Assembly (NCBI GenBank): GCA_963573315.1
Contig: OY752140.1
Span: 4,356,231-4,420,230, forward strand
Reading direction: 5' to 3'
DNA: 64,000 nt
Source of the DNA: Entomortierella parvispora
Taxonomy: Eukaryota; Mortierellomycota; Mortierellomycetes; Mortierellales; Mortierellaceae
Shown here: one piece after another, positions 1 through 10,274 of the stretch
How positions within the stretch are numbered: the stretch's first letter is position 1
Layout of the letters: every line of letters begins with the position of its first letter
Translations under genes and position numbers: made by a program
The notes under the pieces: generated by a model
Databases searched by the model: none
Told to the model about the DNA's origin: nothing
What the model saw: only the letters and a program-made list of their open reading frames with translations

Positions 1-850
1 CTTGGGCCCTTCCGATGAGTCGTTGCTAAAGGTGGACGACCAGTTCCTTGTTGGGACAAGTGTTTTGGTGTCTCCAGTGTTAAAGCCGGGGCAATCGACT
101 GTGAAGGCTAGATTTCCTCGAGGTCGATGGTATGACCTGCACTCTGGGCTTCTTAAGATCTTTGTGCAGTCCGATCATGACAGTCTGATTTTTGAAATCG
201 ATGCACCCTTGTCCAAAATTCCGGTGCATCTTCGTGGTGGGCAGATTCTTCCATGTGCAAGCATTGAGTCCCCATCCCTGTTTATGACAACAGCCCAGGC
301 AAGAAAGGCGCCACTCGAAGTCATAGTTGCGTTGGATGAGCTGGGTCGAGCAACGGGGGAATATTATCATGACGACGACTCCTTCGAACCTTTGGATGGC
401 ACCTTGGTCAAGATGAGGGCTCGTCCCGGCGTGCTGACTTTAACGCCCACCAGAGCAGCAGAGTGCAGACACTATTACCAAGGGGATCAGGAAGAGACCA
501 ATCCGTTCTCGCAACCACCAGGAGTGCGGTCGAGCTTTGTTTCTGCTGTGACTATCTGGGGTGTAGGACTGGACAAGGCCATCGAAGGGCAGGTGAAGAT
601 GGCAAGGGCCGGCTCAAGTAGCAAGGTCGACCCTCATCTTGTGCGGGTTTCGATTGTACATCGACCAGAAACTGGTACAACGACGCTGCAACATCAGCGC
701 GACCTTCGAGCAGTGTCGAAAGACGAGTTTGGGGTAACTTGGAGCGCAGAGACAGCCCAGTTGAGGATCACACTGAAAAGGAGTCGGGGGCTGGAGGTGC
801 GTGGAAACGAAGCCTTGGAGGTGGATTGGGCGGACGCGTTGATGGCCTAG
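1..850 (+). CDS. GH31 alpha-glucosidase, C-terminal part (5' end outside window)
   Basis: The frame is open from the left edge and stops with TAG at 850, giving about 282 residues. The first residues (DDQFLVGTSVLVSPVL, then a pattern of the type PRGRWYDLHSG) match the segment just after the catalytic (beta/alpha)8 barrel of glycoside hydrolase family 31, where the proximal and distal beta-sandwich domains begin. The active-site acids lie upstream of the window. Family members hydrolyse terminal alpha-glucosidic bonds of maltose, starch or glycogen-derived oligosaccharides, and some are ER glucosidase II subunits; this fragment cannot separate them. The C-terminus has no HDEL-type ER retention signal, which favours a secreted or vacuolar enzyme (inference). 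An AATAAA poly(A) signal lies at 872-877. Confidence 0.85.
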   Translation, partial: LGPSDESLLKVDDQFLVGTSVLVSPVLKPGQSTVKARFPRGRWYDLHSGLLKIFVQSDHDSLIFEIDAPLSKIPVHLRGGQILPCASIESPSLFMTTAQARKAPLEVIVALDELGRATGEYYHDDDSFEPLDGTLVKMRARPGVLTLTPTRAAECRHYYQGDQEETNPFSQPPGVRSSFVSAVTIWGVGLDKAIEGQVKMARAGSSSKVDPHLVRVSIVHRPETGTTTLQHQRDLRAVSKDEFGVTWSAETAQLRITLKRSRGLEVRGNEALEVDWADALMA

Positions 851-1257
851 GTACTATAACAATAATAATGGAATAAAACCTTGTTGAAGAGTATTGTGAT
901 GGCACAGAAATAAACAGAAACAATTGAGGGAGCCCACAGGGCGACGGCGGTTGACGTGGCGTTGGAGCAGTGCCGATGGAGATGACCAAATGAAAGAGAG
1001 AGACAGCCAGGAGGGCGAAGTCTCAGTTGTTTCCCTCTCCCAGAAATAATTGATTGTGTTCCCAGGAACAAAACCAAACAGCCAAGAGACAAGAGACGCC
1101 GTTGTCTTTTACTTTTGTTCGTCTGCCATCCACCATCCACCATCCATCATCCCATCTCGATCCGCTACATCTCTATCATCCTTGTCTCCCCGCAGCCTCA
1201 GGCGCTCATCTCCCTTGACTCGCCCGTGTCATCTCCTTCTTTTCCTCCTCTTCTTAC
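851..1257. other. Intergenic between GH31 gene and ERO1
   Basis: About 400 bases without a convincing gene. It holds the GH31 poly(A) signal at 872-877 and, from about 1110, a C/T-rich stretch with CCATC repeats that probably forms the promoter and 5' UTR of ERO1. Short ORFs on both strands are low complexity and have no recognisable motifs. Confidence 0.6.
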
Positions 1258-4136
1258 ATGCACCATCTCAAATGGGCTCGGCCGTCGTCGAGGACCCTGC
1301 TGCCGCTTTTGCTTCTCTTCCTCCTCGATACACTGTATCCGATCGCACCCATCCTCATCCCTGCAGCAGCCTCGCTCTCTCTTGGCTCGCCCGTCAACCG
1401 ACCCTGGGCCGGTGGTCTTAATCTCGCTCACACCAGCGCCAATCATCCTCACGACGATTCACACTCTCACAGCAGAAAGAACAGGCGTGTCAACGTACCC
1501 TTCTTTGTAGATCACTTGGTTGCCCAGCAAAGGAAACGCCGGCAAGAGTCATCCTTGTCTTCGAGTCCTTCTTCACTTTCTGCAGATTCAACTCAGCCAG
1601 AGCACGATCATACGCTACACAAGGCGGGGCATTGTCGGGTAACAACGATTCTGAAGATGACAAATTCAAACGTTTTTTTTTTTGCGCCTGGTCTCCGCCC
1701 TCCCCTTTTTTGAATGTGTGGGTCGTTTTACTCAACTCGTTCGTCCGTCCCCTGACCATGCTAGCAATCAATGCAGATCGAAAACTCAATATGCGACTAT
1801 GATGCGGTTGAAAAAGTCAACGACGAGATGCGAGTCCAGCTCAGGACGATTGTGCAGCAGAAGTTCTTTCGTTATTACAAGGTACGGATGCGAGACTCAT
1901 GCTTCAGGATCGGATTGTAATCGGCTGCTGTCCTTGCTAACTCAAATCCTGGTCATTCTTCCTGCACCATTCGTACAACCTTCCAGCTAAATCTGTATGA
2001 GAGCTGCCCATTTTGGACCGAAAACCACCTTTGCATGAACCCTGACTGCGGAGTCGCACTGGTGGACGAGGTACTGTAGTTATTGATCGCTTGGTGTGGT
2101 TGCTTGTAGCCCTGAACGCCCACTCATATGCTTGAAATAATAATAGCAAAACATTCCCCAGGAGTGGACCAGTGCCGCCCTCGGAGCCCTTGCGTCTCCC
2201 AAGAATGGAGAGGTAAGAGAGGTGACGGGATTCTCATCATTGCTTGGTGAAGATGGAGCTGACAGTTTGCAACACAATACACTCCATTTCTAGCTCTTTC
2301 ACCCCTTCAAGAGCTGTAATCTCAAGGACCAGGATTTCTGTCAAGTGGATGATGAGGCAAGTTCCGAGGTAGTGTACGTAGATCTGATCGCGAATCCTGA
2401 ACGCTTTACCGGGTATGCAGGACCATCAGCGGCGAAAGTGTGGAGCGCCATTTACAACGAAAACTGCTTCAATGTCGCCCAGAGAATGCAGTTAGACTCG
2501 GACTGTGAACAATGTTCTCTGGATCGCGAGTCGGAGGCCGAGGAACTACAGGAGCTGCTTCAAACCTCTGCACAAACGGGATTTTCAATGGCTCGAAACC
2601 CAGCTGCCATCCCCTTGGTTCCATCAGAGCCAGTACACGCGCACGATCATCAACGCAATCATGATACAAAGACAAGGACTTCAGCTTCTGCAGATATGTC
2701 GAAGGCATTCGATCCGATTAGTCCCCTGACGGCTGGAGCTGCACAGGACGATGAAATTTGCTTGGAGAAGCGGGTCTTTTACAGGATGATTTCTGGTCTG
2801 CATGCTTCCATCTCCATTCATATTTGTGACGAATATCTCAACCAAAGTACAGGCGTATGGGTAGGTTAACAAACACTGTGCTGCTGGCTGAGTGACTTTT
2901 TTTTCACAGTCTAACTTTTATCGTATATAATCAGGGACCAAACTTGGATTGTTTTATCTCCAGGGTTGGCGCACATCCGGACCGCCTCGAGAACATCTAC
3001 TTTGACTATGCCATTCTTGTCCGTGCCGTCACCAAGTTGTCGGGATACTTGAAGGACTACGAATTTTGCACTGGCAACGCCGAAGAGGATGCTGGAGTCA
3101 AGGTAGTGTTCTGGACTTGGGAGGCGGATAAAATTTCAGGCTCGTTCTTTGCTCATCAGGGGGTTGGTACTGACTTTTGTTCAAATATCCTTACCTGAAA
3201 ACTGTTAGGAGATGGTAGATAGATTGATCGAGACGGCAACTCGATCTCCAGCTATTTTTGACGAAAAGGCCATGTTTGTGGGACCAGAGGCGCAGGCGTT
3301 GAAGATGGAGTTCCGAGACCACTTTAGGAATATTACCAAGATTGTTTCGTGTGTCGGATGCGAGAAATGCAGACTCTGGGGCAAAGTCCAAACATCGGGT
3401 CTTGGCACGGCTTTGAAGGTCTTGTTTTCATACAATGATGAGCACTTAAAGTAAGCACTGAATCGAAATTGAACGCAGGTTTGCATCTCAAAACCTAGGG
3501 GCTTTATTGACTAATATCGACTCTTTTGCTCCGGTGGTTGATTTTAGCCCTATCAAGAATCCCAACCTTCTTCAGAGAACAGAGATTGTGGCCTTGTTTA
3601 ACACGTTTAACAGGCTTTCCGAAAGCGTCGAGTCGATAGCCCGCTTCAGGACGCTCTACATGAACACCCTTGGCTCTTCTCATACAGACCATAGGAGCGA
3701 TGGCCGACGTGGTGATGGGCCTAGGTCTTCCGTCTTGAACCAGTCAATGGACGGTCAATCCACCCAGTCTAGGCCGCCTGCCAAGAAGTCGGCAAAGAGT
3801 CACGTCGTTTCGGTCAATAGCCACCGTCAGAAAGAAGAAGAATCAGTTATTTTCAAGAAGACTGGTAGTGCGGAAGATCAAGCGGAAGCTCCGACTTCAC
3901 CAAAACAAACAGGAACTAGAACCGCAGAGAGATCGATGGAGACAGGATCGCTGCCTGGTTTGGCCTCGGTACGCGAGGCGTTACTGGAGCTGGGTCGTCA
4001 GCCACTCCAGCTTGTGTGGGGCAATGGTGACATTGTTGGAACCCGCGACCGATACCCGTATGGCGACCCACGACCAGACTCAGCAGCAGCAGCAGCTGGC
4101 GAGGATGGCCAAGGCACCCGTGCAGACGGAGCATGA
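1258..4136 (+). CDS. ERO1: ERO1, endoplasmic reticulum thiol oxidoreductase
   Basis: ERO1 is an FAD-bound oxidase at the ER membrane that re-oxidises protein disulfide isomerase and drives disulfide formation. Exons read: 1258-1638, 1777-1881, 1987-2070, 2162-2212, 2294-2860, 2935-3102, 3209-3450, 3479-4136; all phases close, giving about 751 aa. A hydrophobic leader (residues about 12-35) supports this start. Family marks seen: [21 protein letters not shown]...C..PDC, the FAD-binding helix [17 protein letters not shown], and the active-site cluster [13 protein letters not shown] with Cys near residues 500, 503 and 506, followed by [10 protein letters not shown]. It is longer than usual (yeast 563 aa, human about 468) because of an N-terminal insert and a Gln/Ala-rich tail of about 150 residues. 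AATAAA at 4136-4141 overlaps the stop codon, and a transposon begins 18 bases after the stop. Confidence 0.95.
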
Positions 4137-4153
4137 ATAAAATTAAACTATTA

Positions 4154-4180
4154 TTATTGTGCCTTGCAGAAACTTTGTCT
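4154..4180 (+). repeat. Left terminal inverted repeat of the transposon
   Basis: 27 bases identical to the reverse complement of 7051-7077. It starts 18 bases after the ERO1 stop codon. Confidence 0.92.
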
Positions 4181-4518
4181 TATCGGGGCCTGAATCGTTC
4201 AAATAAAATTATTGGGACAATTGATTAATTTTAGATCCCGGCCAAATAAAAAAACTACCGCGTTGACACCTGGCACTTGATTGTTGGGGCGGTTGGGGTA
4301 GAAGGGCCACTGTTGACCCCAACAATCGCGAGATAATATTCGCAGGCAAATCAACTGATATAGACAATCCCATTTGTCGGAAAGCTTTCCGACAAAGGGG
4401 ACCATTGTTATGGTGCAATATTGTTGGGGCTGTGACAACGCGATAAATGTGGAGACACTCTTTCGTGCATCTTCCCTCATTTTCACTTTGCTGCCATGGC
4501 AAAATCTTCTGACTTCGC

Positions 4519-5579
4519 ATGGCAGCTGTTGTGCTCTACGATATCTATGGATTAGACTCGACTACAGTGGCCGCGCTTTTAAGCTGCTCTTACCGAAACG
4601 TGGAACGATGGTCCGGTAATTGCGCGTGCAAAGCAACAAGCGAGTGCTGGGTTGAAACTCTTGTCTCTAACTTCATTTTCTTCTTGAAGAACAATTTAAC
4701 AAAACTGGTACAGTAGAGCCCGCTCCACCAAGGGAACCGAAGCTGCGTTGGCCACCCGAGGTAGAATCTTTCGTTCGTGATTACATTGAGGGGCATCCGT
4801 GCTTTTTCATTGAGGAACTTCAAGATGAATTGAAGAAGAGATATCCGGATCTCCCGTCCTCCACTTCCACCATCAGCCGGTACCTTCGATTTGATTTAAA
4901 GATGTCCCGCAAGATTCTGCAGAAGCGTGCAAGAGAAGCGCGACCAGGCGATATCGACTACTTCGAGTTCACACTGGAGCAGGTGTACATGCATCCAGAG
5001 CAACTTGTGTTCATTGACGAAACGAGTAAGGATAGCCGAGCATCCGTCAGACACTTCGCTTGGTCGTTAAGGGGGACACCTGCGATCGTCAACCTACCCT
5101 TTTCCAGGGGCAAAAGGGTTTCTGCACTTGCATCTATGGACAGTGAAGGGTTCCTCGGATGGAGGATCACAGCGGACACTTTTACTAGGAAGTCTTTTTA
5201 TGAAGGATTTATAGAGGAAATTCTTCCGCACATCCAGCCATGGCCCATGCGCAATTCAATCGTGCTCATGGACAACGCGAGAATTCACATGTTTCAAGAG
5301 CTTGTAGAAGCTATACACTCAAGAGGAGCCCATATCTTCTTTCTTCCTCCTTATTGCCCACACATGAACCCAATTGAGTTTGGGTTTTCCAACGTAAAGA
5401 CTTGGCTTCAACGACGTGCCAATCTGGTATTCAGCCACTATCCAAAAGATGTGCTGGATCTCACATTTCCAGCCTGTTCTCAACAAACCGTGACCGTCAA
5501 CACTTTCCAGCACTGCGGATACTCTTCTGGTTTCCTGGACAAGGATAGATTTCGACAGGGAATAAAGGATCGAAAGTAA
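4519..5579 (+). CDS. Tc1/mariner-family DD34E transposase
   Basis: Cuts and rejoins the transposon ends in the nucleus. Read as two exons, 4519-4615 and 4690-5579, with a 74-base GT-AG intron that splits a Glu codon; 328 aa, typical of the family. Residues 1-33 form the first helix-turn-helix (TTVAALLSCSYRNVERW), a Pro-rich linker follows (PAPPREPKLRWPPE), then a second HTH-like region (STSTISRYLR). The catalytic triad is D142 (VFIDETSKD), D227 (LMDNARIH) and E262 (PHMNPIE), with exactly 34 residues between the last two. Oddity: an upstream ATG (4496) reads MAKSSDFA in another frame and would join the start if one base were added near 4516, so the native N-terminus may have lost a base. Otherwise the gene looks intact. 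Confidence 0.92.
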
Positions 5580-5603
5580 AGGCTAGCCTAGCCATCATAT
5601 AAT

Positions 5604-6872
5604 TCATTTATTTGATCTGCGAGTTCTGACTTCAGGGTCTAATGAAGACTGATCTGCAGTAGCCCGGCTTCTTGTGTTGCGAGATTGTGGTCGATCAGGA
5701 AGATCTAAGCTCCTCTTTTTTCCACCTGGCGGGACGACAGCTTCTGGCTCCTCCTGCATATCATCTTGAACGTCAATTGGGGCCGAGTTATCGGTATCCT
5801 TAAGAGAGCCAGTTGAAGTTGTGGGACGTCTCCGTACTAGCCTTTCCTCCTCTTCCTCCTCCTCCTCTTCTTCTTCCTCTTCTTGATCGAGCGTCCTCTG
5901 GTTCGCCAGATACTCAGCATCAGGGTGTGGGTGGTCAACATCCTCCATATCTTCTTGAGGCGCAGGTGGAGGGGCAGGCGGATTTTCCATGAGACGCTGA
6001 AGCCCTTGTGACAAATCACAGCTTGGAAGTCCTAATGCTTTTTTGAGCGCATCCAGTGGAATTACAATGGGAAGCTTGGCAGAGGTGCCACTGATCCCCA
6101 CCTCCAAGACAAATGATGATTGTGGTGTCCGTGGGCGCTGAAGTAGCCCTTCCTCTTGGTACTCTTGTCTTTGTCGATCGAGTGCCTCGGCCTGCAAGAA
6201 GGTAGCGCTGGTAGGAATTTCCAACGGCGTCTCTGGGGAAGGAATGCGATCAGGGTTTCGACTCAAATCCCTTGCTAGAAACTGCCTTGCTAACGGAGCC
6301 GTTATTGGTGTCGCGGAATCCAAAGCATTGTGGGCGTCTATAGCTTCAAGCGCTGCCCGGTAATTGGCAGCTGTTCCTCGATGAGTCCCTGTAGTAACAC
6401 GCCCTCCACCACCACTGCCACTAGAAGCTCCGTGGGCTCTTTGGTTTAGGTAAATAAAGAGATGAACCACGATGCCAATGTCTGTTTTCAGCCTGGTTGC
6501 CTCGTTCTTCCATGCCTGCTCAATACGGCCCTGTACAACGCCTTCGTCAAGCAGCTGAAACTTCCCTTGTCTGACGTTGTGGTAGGGCCTCAAGTATACA
6601 TCACCCGAAGGCCACTCATATGCCTCTCCAGGGATACGAATCCGGTCGAGTTGTGTCTTGATGTGCGCCACTAATACTCTGTACGAATCTCTGTCCGAGT
6701 GGAAGTCAACTTCTGGGATGCCACCAAACAAGTTTCGAAAACGTTTGATCTCGCGACAAGTTTTTGTTGGATCACCAATGCGGAAGTTGATACCACATTG
6801 GATAGTTGCAGGGGGGTCGAACTGAGAGACAGACTCAGATGAGTTGTCATTGTCGTCAGTATTGTCCGCCAT
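5604..6872 (-). CDS. Transposon passenger protein of unknown function (422 aa)
   Basis: A single uninterrupted frame inside the transposon, transcribed towards the transposase. I do not recognise the family. Residues about 1-25 are Asp/Ser-rich. Residues about 25-170 look folded, with regular Trp/Tyr/Phe spacing (INFRIGDPTKTCREIKRF, GEAYEWPSGDVYLRPYHN). A Gly-rich linker follows, then a Pro-rich stretch, a run of about 14 Glu near residue 335, and a basic tail (GGKKRSLDLPDRPQSRNTRS, ending RTRRSNK) that could be a nuclear localisation signal. An intact ORF between perfect inverted repeats argues that the gene belongs to the element. It could help transposition, regulate the transposase or bind DNA; none of these is shown by sequence. 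No zinc-finger, HTH or nuclease motif was seen. Confidence 0.75.
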   Translation of the reverse strand: MADNTDDNDNSSESVSQFDPPATIQCGINFRIGDPTKTCREIKRFRNLFGGIPEVDFHSDRDSYRVLVAHIKTQLDRIRIPGEAYEWPSGDVYLRPYHNVRQGKFQLLDEGVVQGRIEQAWKNEATRLKTDIGIVVHLFIYLNQRAHGASSGSGGGGRVTTGTHRGTAANYRAALEAIDAHNALDSATPITAPLARQFLARDLSRNPDRIPSPETPLEIPTSATFLQAEALDRQRQEYQEEGLLQRPRTPQSSFVLEVGISGTSAKLPIVIPLDALKKALGLPSCDLSQGLQRLMENPPAPPPAPQEDMEDVDHPHPDAEYLANQRTLDQEEEEEEEEEEEEERLVRRRPTTSTGSLKDTDNSAPIDVQDDMQEEPEAVVPPGGKKRSLDLPDRPQSRNTRSRATADQSSLDPEVRTRRSNK

Positions 6873-7050
6873 GGGGGAGGAAAGGGGAAGTGGAAGGAAG
6901 GAAAAGAATGGAACAAAGACAAAGCCTAAAGAAAATGTTGTTGGGTCGATGGCAGTCCTATCAATCGATTAATTTGCGCTTTTATTTTTGTTTGATCAAA
7001 TAAAGTTACCCCAATTAATATTTTTGCCCCAATAAAATAAAATTTTTATC

Positions 7051-7077
7051 GACAAAGTTTCTGCAAGGCACAATAAT
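7051..7077 (-). repeat. Right terminal inverted repeat of the transposon
   Basis: Perfect 27-base reverse complement of 4154-4180. Outside it lies an A/T-rich stretch (TAATAAAATAAAATAAG). Confidence 0.92.
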
Positions 7078-7390
7078 TAATAAAATAAAATAAGCATTTT
7101 AACTCGCACTTAAGGGTGTACTGTGCATTCTCCCACTCCCTCCCTCGTCCCCACCACACGCACACTCACAGCGACAAACCCCAAGCCAAAAAGAAGCGAT
7201 TCATGCACATGCGGACGCGTCGCTCATCTTCGCTCTCGTCTCTTCTTCCGTCTTCGACTCTGTCTCCATCGCCATTCGCCGCGGAGGGCTGCATTCGACT
7301 GAAGCATTAACATCCTAGCCAGCGTCCGCATCCTGCTGTCGCTGCTCCCCACCACCGACTCCGCGCTCTCTTCCTCCAGCCTCCGCTGAC

Positions 7391-9908
7391 ATGTCAGCTA
7401 GTGCCTCGGCCACCGATGCCATGGGTCTGCCTCATGCGCAAGGGACTCCGTCTACAGAGGGACGCGCCACCTCACCCGCACCGGGCCCTTGGCGTCCGTC
7501 CTCCCGCCCCGGCAGGAGCTCGCCTGCGCCCTCAGCGTCGGGGTTGTTCAAGGACAGTGATCCGCGGCCGTCTTCCTCCTCGTCGTCGCCGTCAGCGTCG
7601 ACGTCGTCAACCGCAGGCGGGGCATGGGTCAGCCCCTTGGCAAGAGGGGTGACCTCAACCACCACAAGTATCCAAACCTCGTCATCAGAGCAGGGACTGA
7701 GCAACCGTGAGCAGAGTGAAGCCCGCCCCTTTGGTTCTCCAGCAAGGACCAGCTCCTACACAGCTTCACATAGAGGCCCCTCTACAGGGACGACATCCTC
7801 TCACGGTGTATCAGCGGGACCCGCGTTGAAAGTGGGAGACCTGGCCGCTCTCTTCCCCAAGGATAAGGATAAGTATTCATCTCTCCAGCTCTCACCCTCA
7901 CTTTCAGCGTCGTCGTCTTCCTTGTCTGCCGACAAGGACAAGAGGGCCCCCAGTGCGTTTGGAACTCCGGGCTCAGCGCACATGGCATATATCAAGGTGC
8001 AGCGAACTGCCAGTCTGACGAATAGTTCACAGCCCAACCCGATGGCAAAAGGTACCAAGAAAGGGGGGCCAAAAGATCGGACCTAACAATGAGGGAGCTT
8101 TCAGACCATCGGTATCATATGGATTTCTGACCAGATTTGTGTATTCTGATAATCTACGACCTGTGAAGGACTCGGAGGAAAAACGCAAGCCAGCCATCTT
8201 TCGCAAGGAACAGACATGAGGCGAACAGCAAGCCACAACAACGCCTTCTCGTCCGGGCTGGGGTCCCCCGTCCTCTCCAGCGGCACGCACATGGACTCGA
8301 CTGGATCCCCAGTAGGAAGTCCCAGCAATGGACAATCTGGCCACGCTTCTTTCTCTTTGGGAGTTCTGAGCAGGTCTTCACCACGTAGGTCCTCACTTAA
8401 TCCACAAGACCCTGGCTCTTCAGGCCAGAGTGAACATGCAGCTGCCACACTGCCGTCTGCCGCGACTGTGGACAAATATCCACTTCAACATCCGTGGTAA
8501 GTTTTTTTTTACATAGGTCTTCATTCTATTTTTCTCATTGCTTGCATCCAGAATGACTAAAGCCATGGCGTATTATCCCTTTTAGGACACTCTACTATGA
8601 TATCGCAGGCGGGTATAACAGGTCAGGGTCATCATCCCTCAACTTTGAAAACGGCTTGAAAGAAATGGGCACGTTCACAACTGTACGTATTGATCATAAC
8701 CACCCTTCAAAAAATGGACAAACCTATCAAGGCAAATCATTTCTGAAGCTGACACTCTTTCCACAAACAATGTGGATTTGAAAACATCCTTTAGGTAGAG
8801 CTCTTTGCCCGATATTTCAATTGGATCGTGAAGCCCCACAAGATCGAGAACAGCTCCAATTACCATCTGTTCAAAGATGGTATCAAGCCCATGTGGGAGG
8901 ACCCCGCAAATTCAAAGGTAATCCCAGTGTCTACATTCCATGCAAAATGTTGTCTTGTTGTGGAAATATGGGAGAACTCACAAAACACAATTTGGAAATA
9001 GGGCGGTCGATGGAGCCTCACCCTATTGAATAAGAACCCGGAGTTGCTCGATCGTTGTTGGATGGAGCTGGCGTACGCCCTTGTGGGTGAGCAATTGGAC
9101 GTAGGGGATGATATCTGCGGAGGTGGTAAGAGCGCTGCATGTTGCTCCTGCATTCAATATTGGTCTTACTCAATGTCAAAAGGCTGGCTGAATAGTGACA
9201 CGCCCCTTCGTTGTCAATTCTAGTTCTCTCGCGCCGGACAAGGGCCGATCGGCTAGCGGTGTGGGTGCGAGACAAGGATAATGTGGATGCAGTGAATGGC
9301 ATTGGGTAAGTCCAATTTAAAATACAGCCTTTACCGTTCGTAGCGCTCAGAGAACACCTGGAACTCATTGTCAAGCTCATTGAATAACAATAGAAAGAGG
9401 CTCATCAGCCTTTTGGACCTATCCAAAGAGCAGATTACTTTGGAATTTCTGGTACGTTGTTCGAGTCGAAACAATGTGGGATCATGCACCCGTTCACAAT
9501 TATTTAACTGGGCGTGCGTTCTACCCCTCATCCTCCAACTCTTTTTAGATCACTTCTGATTCTAAATCGAGCAATGTCGACAAGAAATACATTTCATTGG
9601 AAGCAATTCGTCAAGAGCTGGCCTCAGAGTCCTCTCGGATGAATGGCGGAGCTGCGGCTGCAGTGCAGAGCGATGCCACGCCGGGCCTTTTGAGCGATTC
9701 TCTCTCTGCAACACCGGCTTCGGTCACGTCGTCATCACCAGCTACACCAGCGGATCTTGAAACTGATTCTGGGCTGACGATAAAAGTGGACAGTGCACCG
9801 AACGACGAGATGGAGGGGTTGACTGAATCCAACACCTCTGGTCTTCTCATCTCTTTGGACGGTGGGAGGTCTAGTCAGACATCGGATGACAAGGAGAGAT
9901 CATATTGA
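7391..9908 (+). CDS. eIF4E-family cap-binding protein, 4EHP/eIF4E2 class
   Basis: Binds the m7G cap of mRNA; the 4EHP class usually represses translation because it binds eIF4G poorly. Exons read: 7391-8051, 8169-8496, 8586-8682, 8795-8917, 9002-9125, 9224-9305, 9394-9451, 9549-9908 (about 610 aa; the first intron is the least certain). The folded domain starts at YPLQHPWTLYYD. Then come EMGTFTTVELFARYFNWIV, YHLFKDGIKPMWEDPAN (cap-stacking Trp and recognition Glu of the WED motif), GGRWSLTLL, RCWMELAYALVGEQLDVGDDICG and a C-terminal LEFL strand. MGTF, HLFKDGIKPMWED and GEQ...ICG resemble 4EHP more than canonical eIF4E. Unusual is the N-terminal extension of about 325 Ser/Pro-rich residues, likely disordered and a regulatory platform, plus a Ser/Thr-rich acidic tail. 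Confidence 0.88.
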
Positions 9909-10274
9909 TAAGCCTAGCAGGAAGGCAAAACCTCGTCGTCTTGAAAACATTATTCTCGTTCTCTGTTGTTTTCTCGAATTAAAGTACCCTCGTTCACAAG
10001 AGATATTCAAACCACGGTAAAAGAGGACTGTTAAATATACAGAATTATCGTTTAATAAGGTACTATAATGGGGGTGGAAGAGGAGGAGGAAGAAGAGGAG
10101 AAGGAGGAGAGATGGACATGCGGAAGGACCAAGGGGGGATGAAGAAGAGATATTTGGCACCATTTCGATGGCTCTTCATCGAAAAGAGATGTTTTTTTTC
10201 TAATTCAACGATTACACCCCCCGGATGATCCAGACTCTTTTCATTCCACAAGGGGGGAAAAGGTGGAGTGAGTT
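9909..10274. other. Convergent 3' regions
   Basis: The eIF4E-like gene and the membrane-protein gene end towards each other here. The stretch is AT-rich, with a purine-rich GGAGGA run at 10075-10110. No gene is seen. Confidence 0.55.

Larger units (their letters stand above)
4154..7077. mobile_element. Complete two-gene Tc1/mariner-type DNA transposon
   Basis: The element is bounded by a perfect 27-bp terminal inverted repeat: left arm 4154-4180, right arm 7051-7077. Each arm contains TGTGCCTTGCAG then AAACTTTGTC. The interior is 2.9 kb, with a DD34E transposase reading right and a second intact gene reading left, their 3' ends 24 bases apart. Subterminal AT-rich stretches on both sides share GGGG and TTGATTAA-like words but are not exact repeats. 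Tc1/mariner elements duplicate a TA target; both flanks are AT-rich (TATTATT left, TAATAAAAT right), so the exact target duplication cannot be assigned. The perfect arms and open frames suggest recent insertion. Confidence 0.9.
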
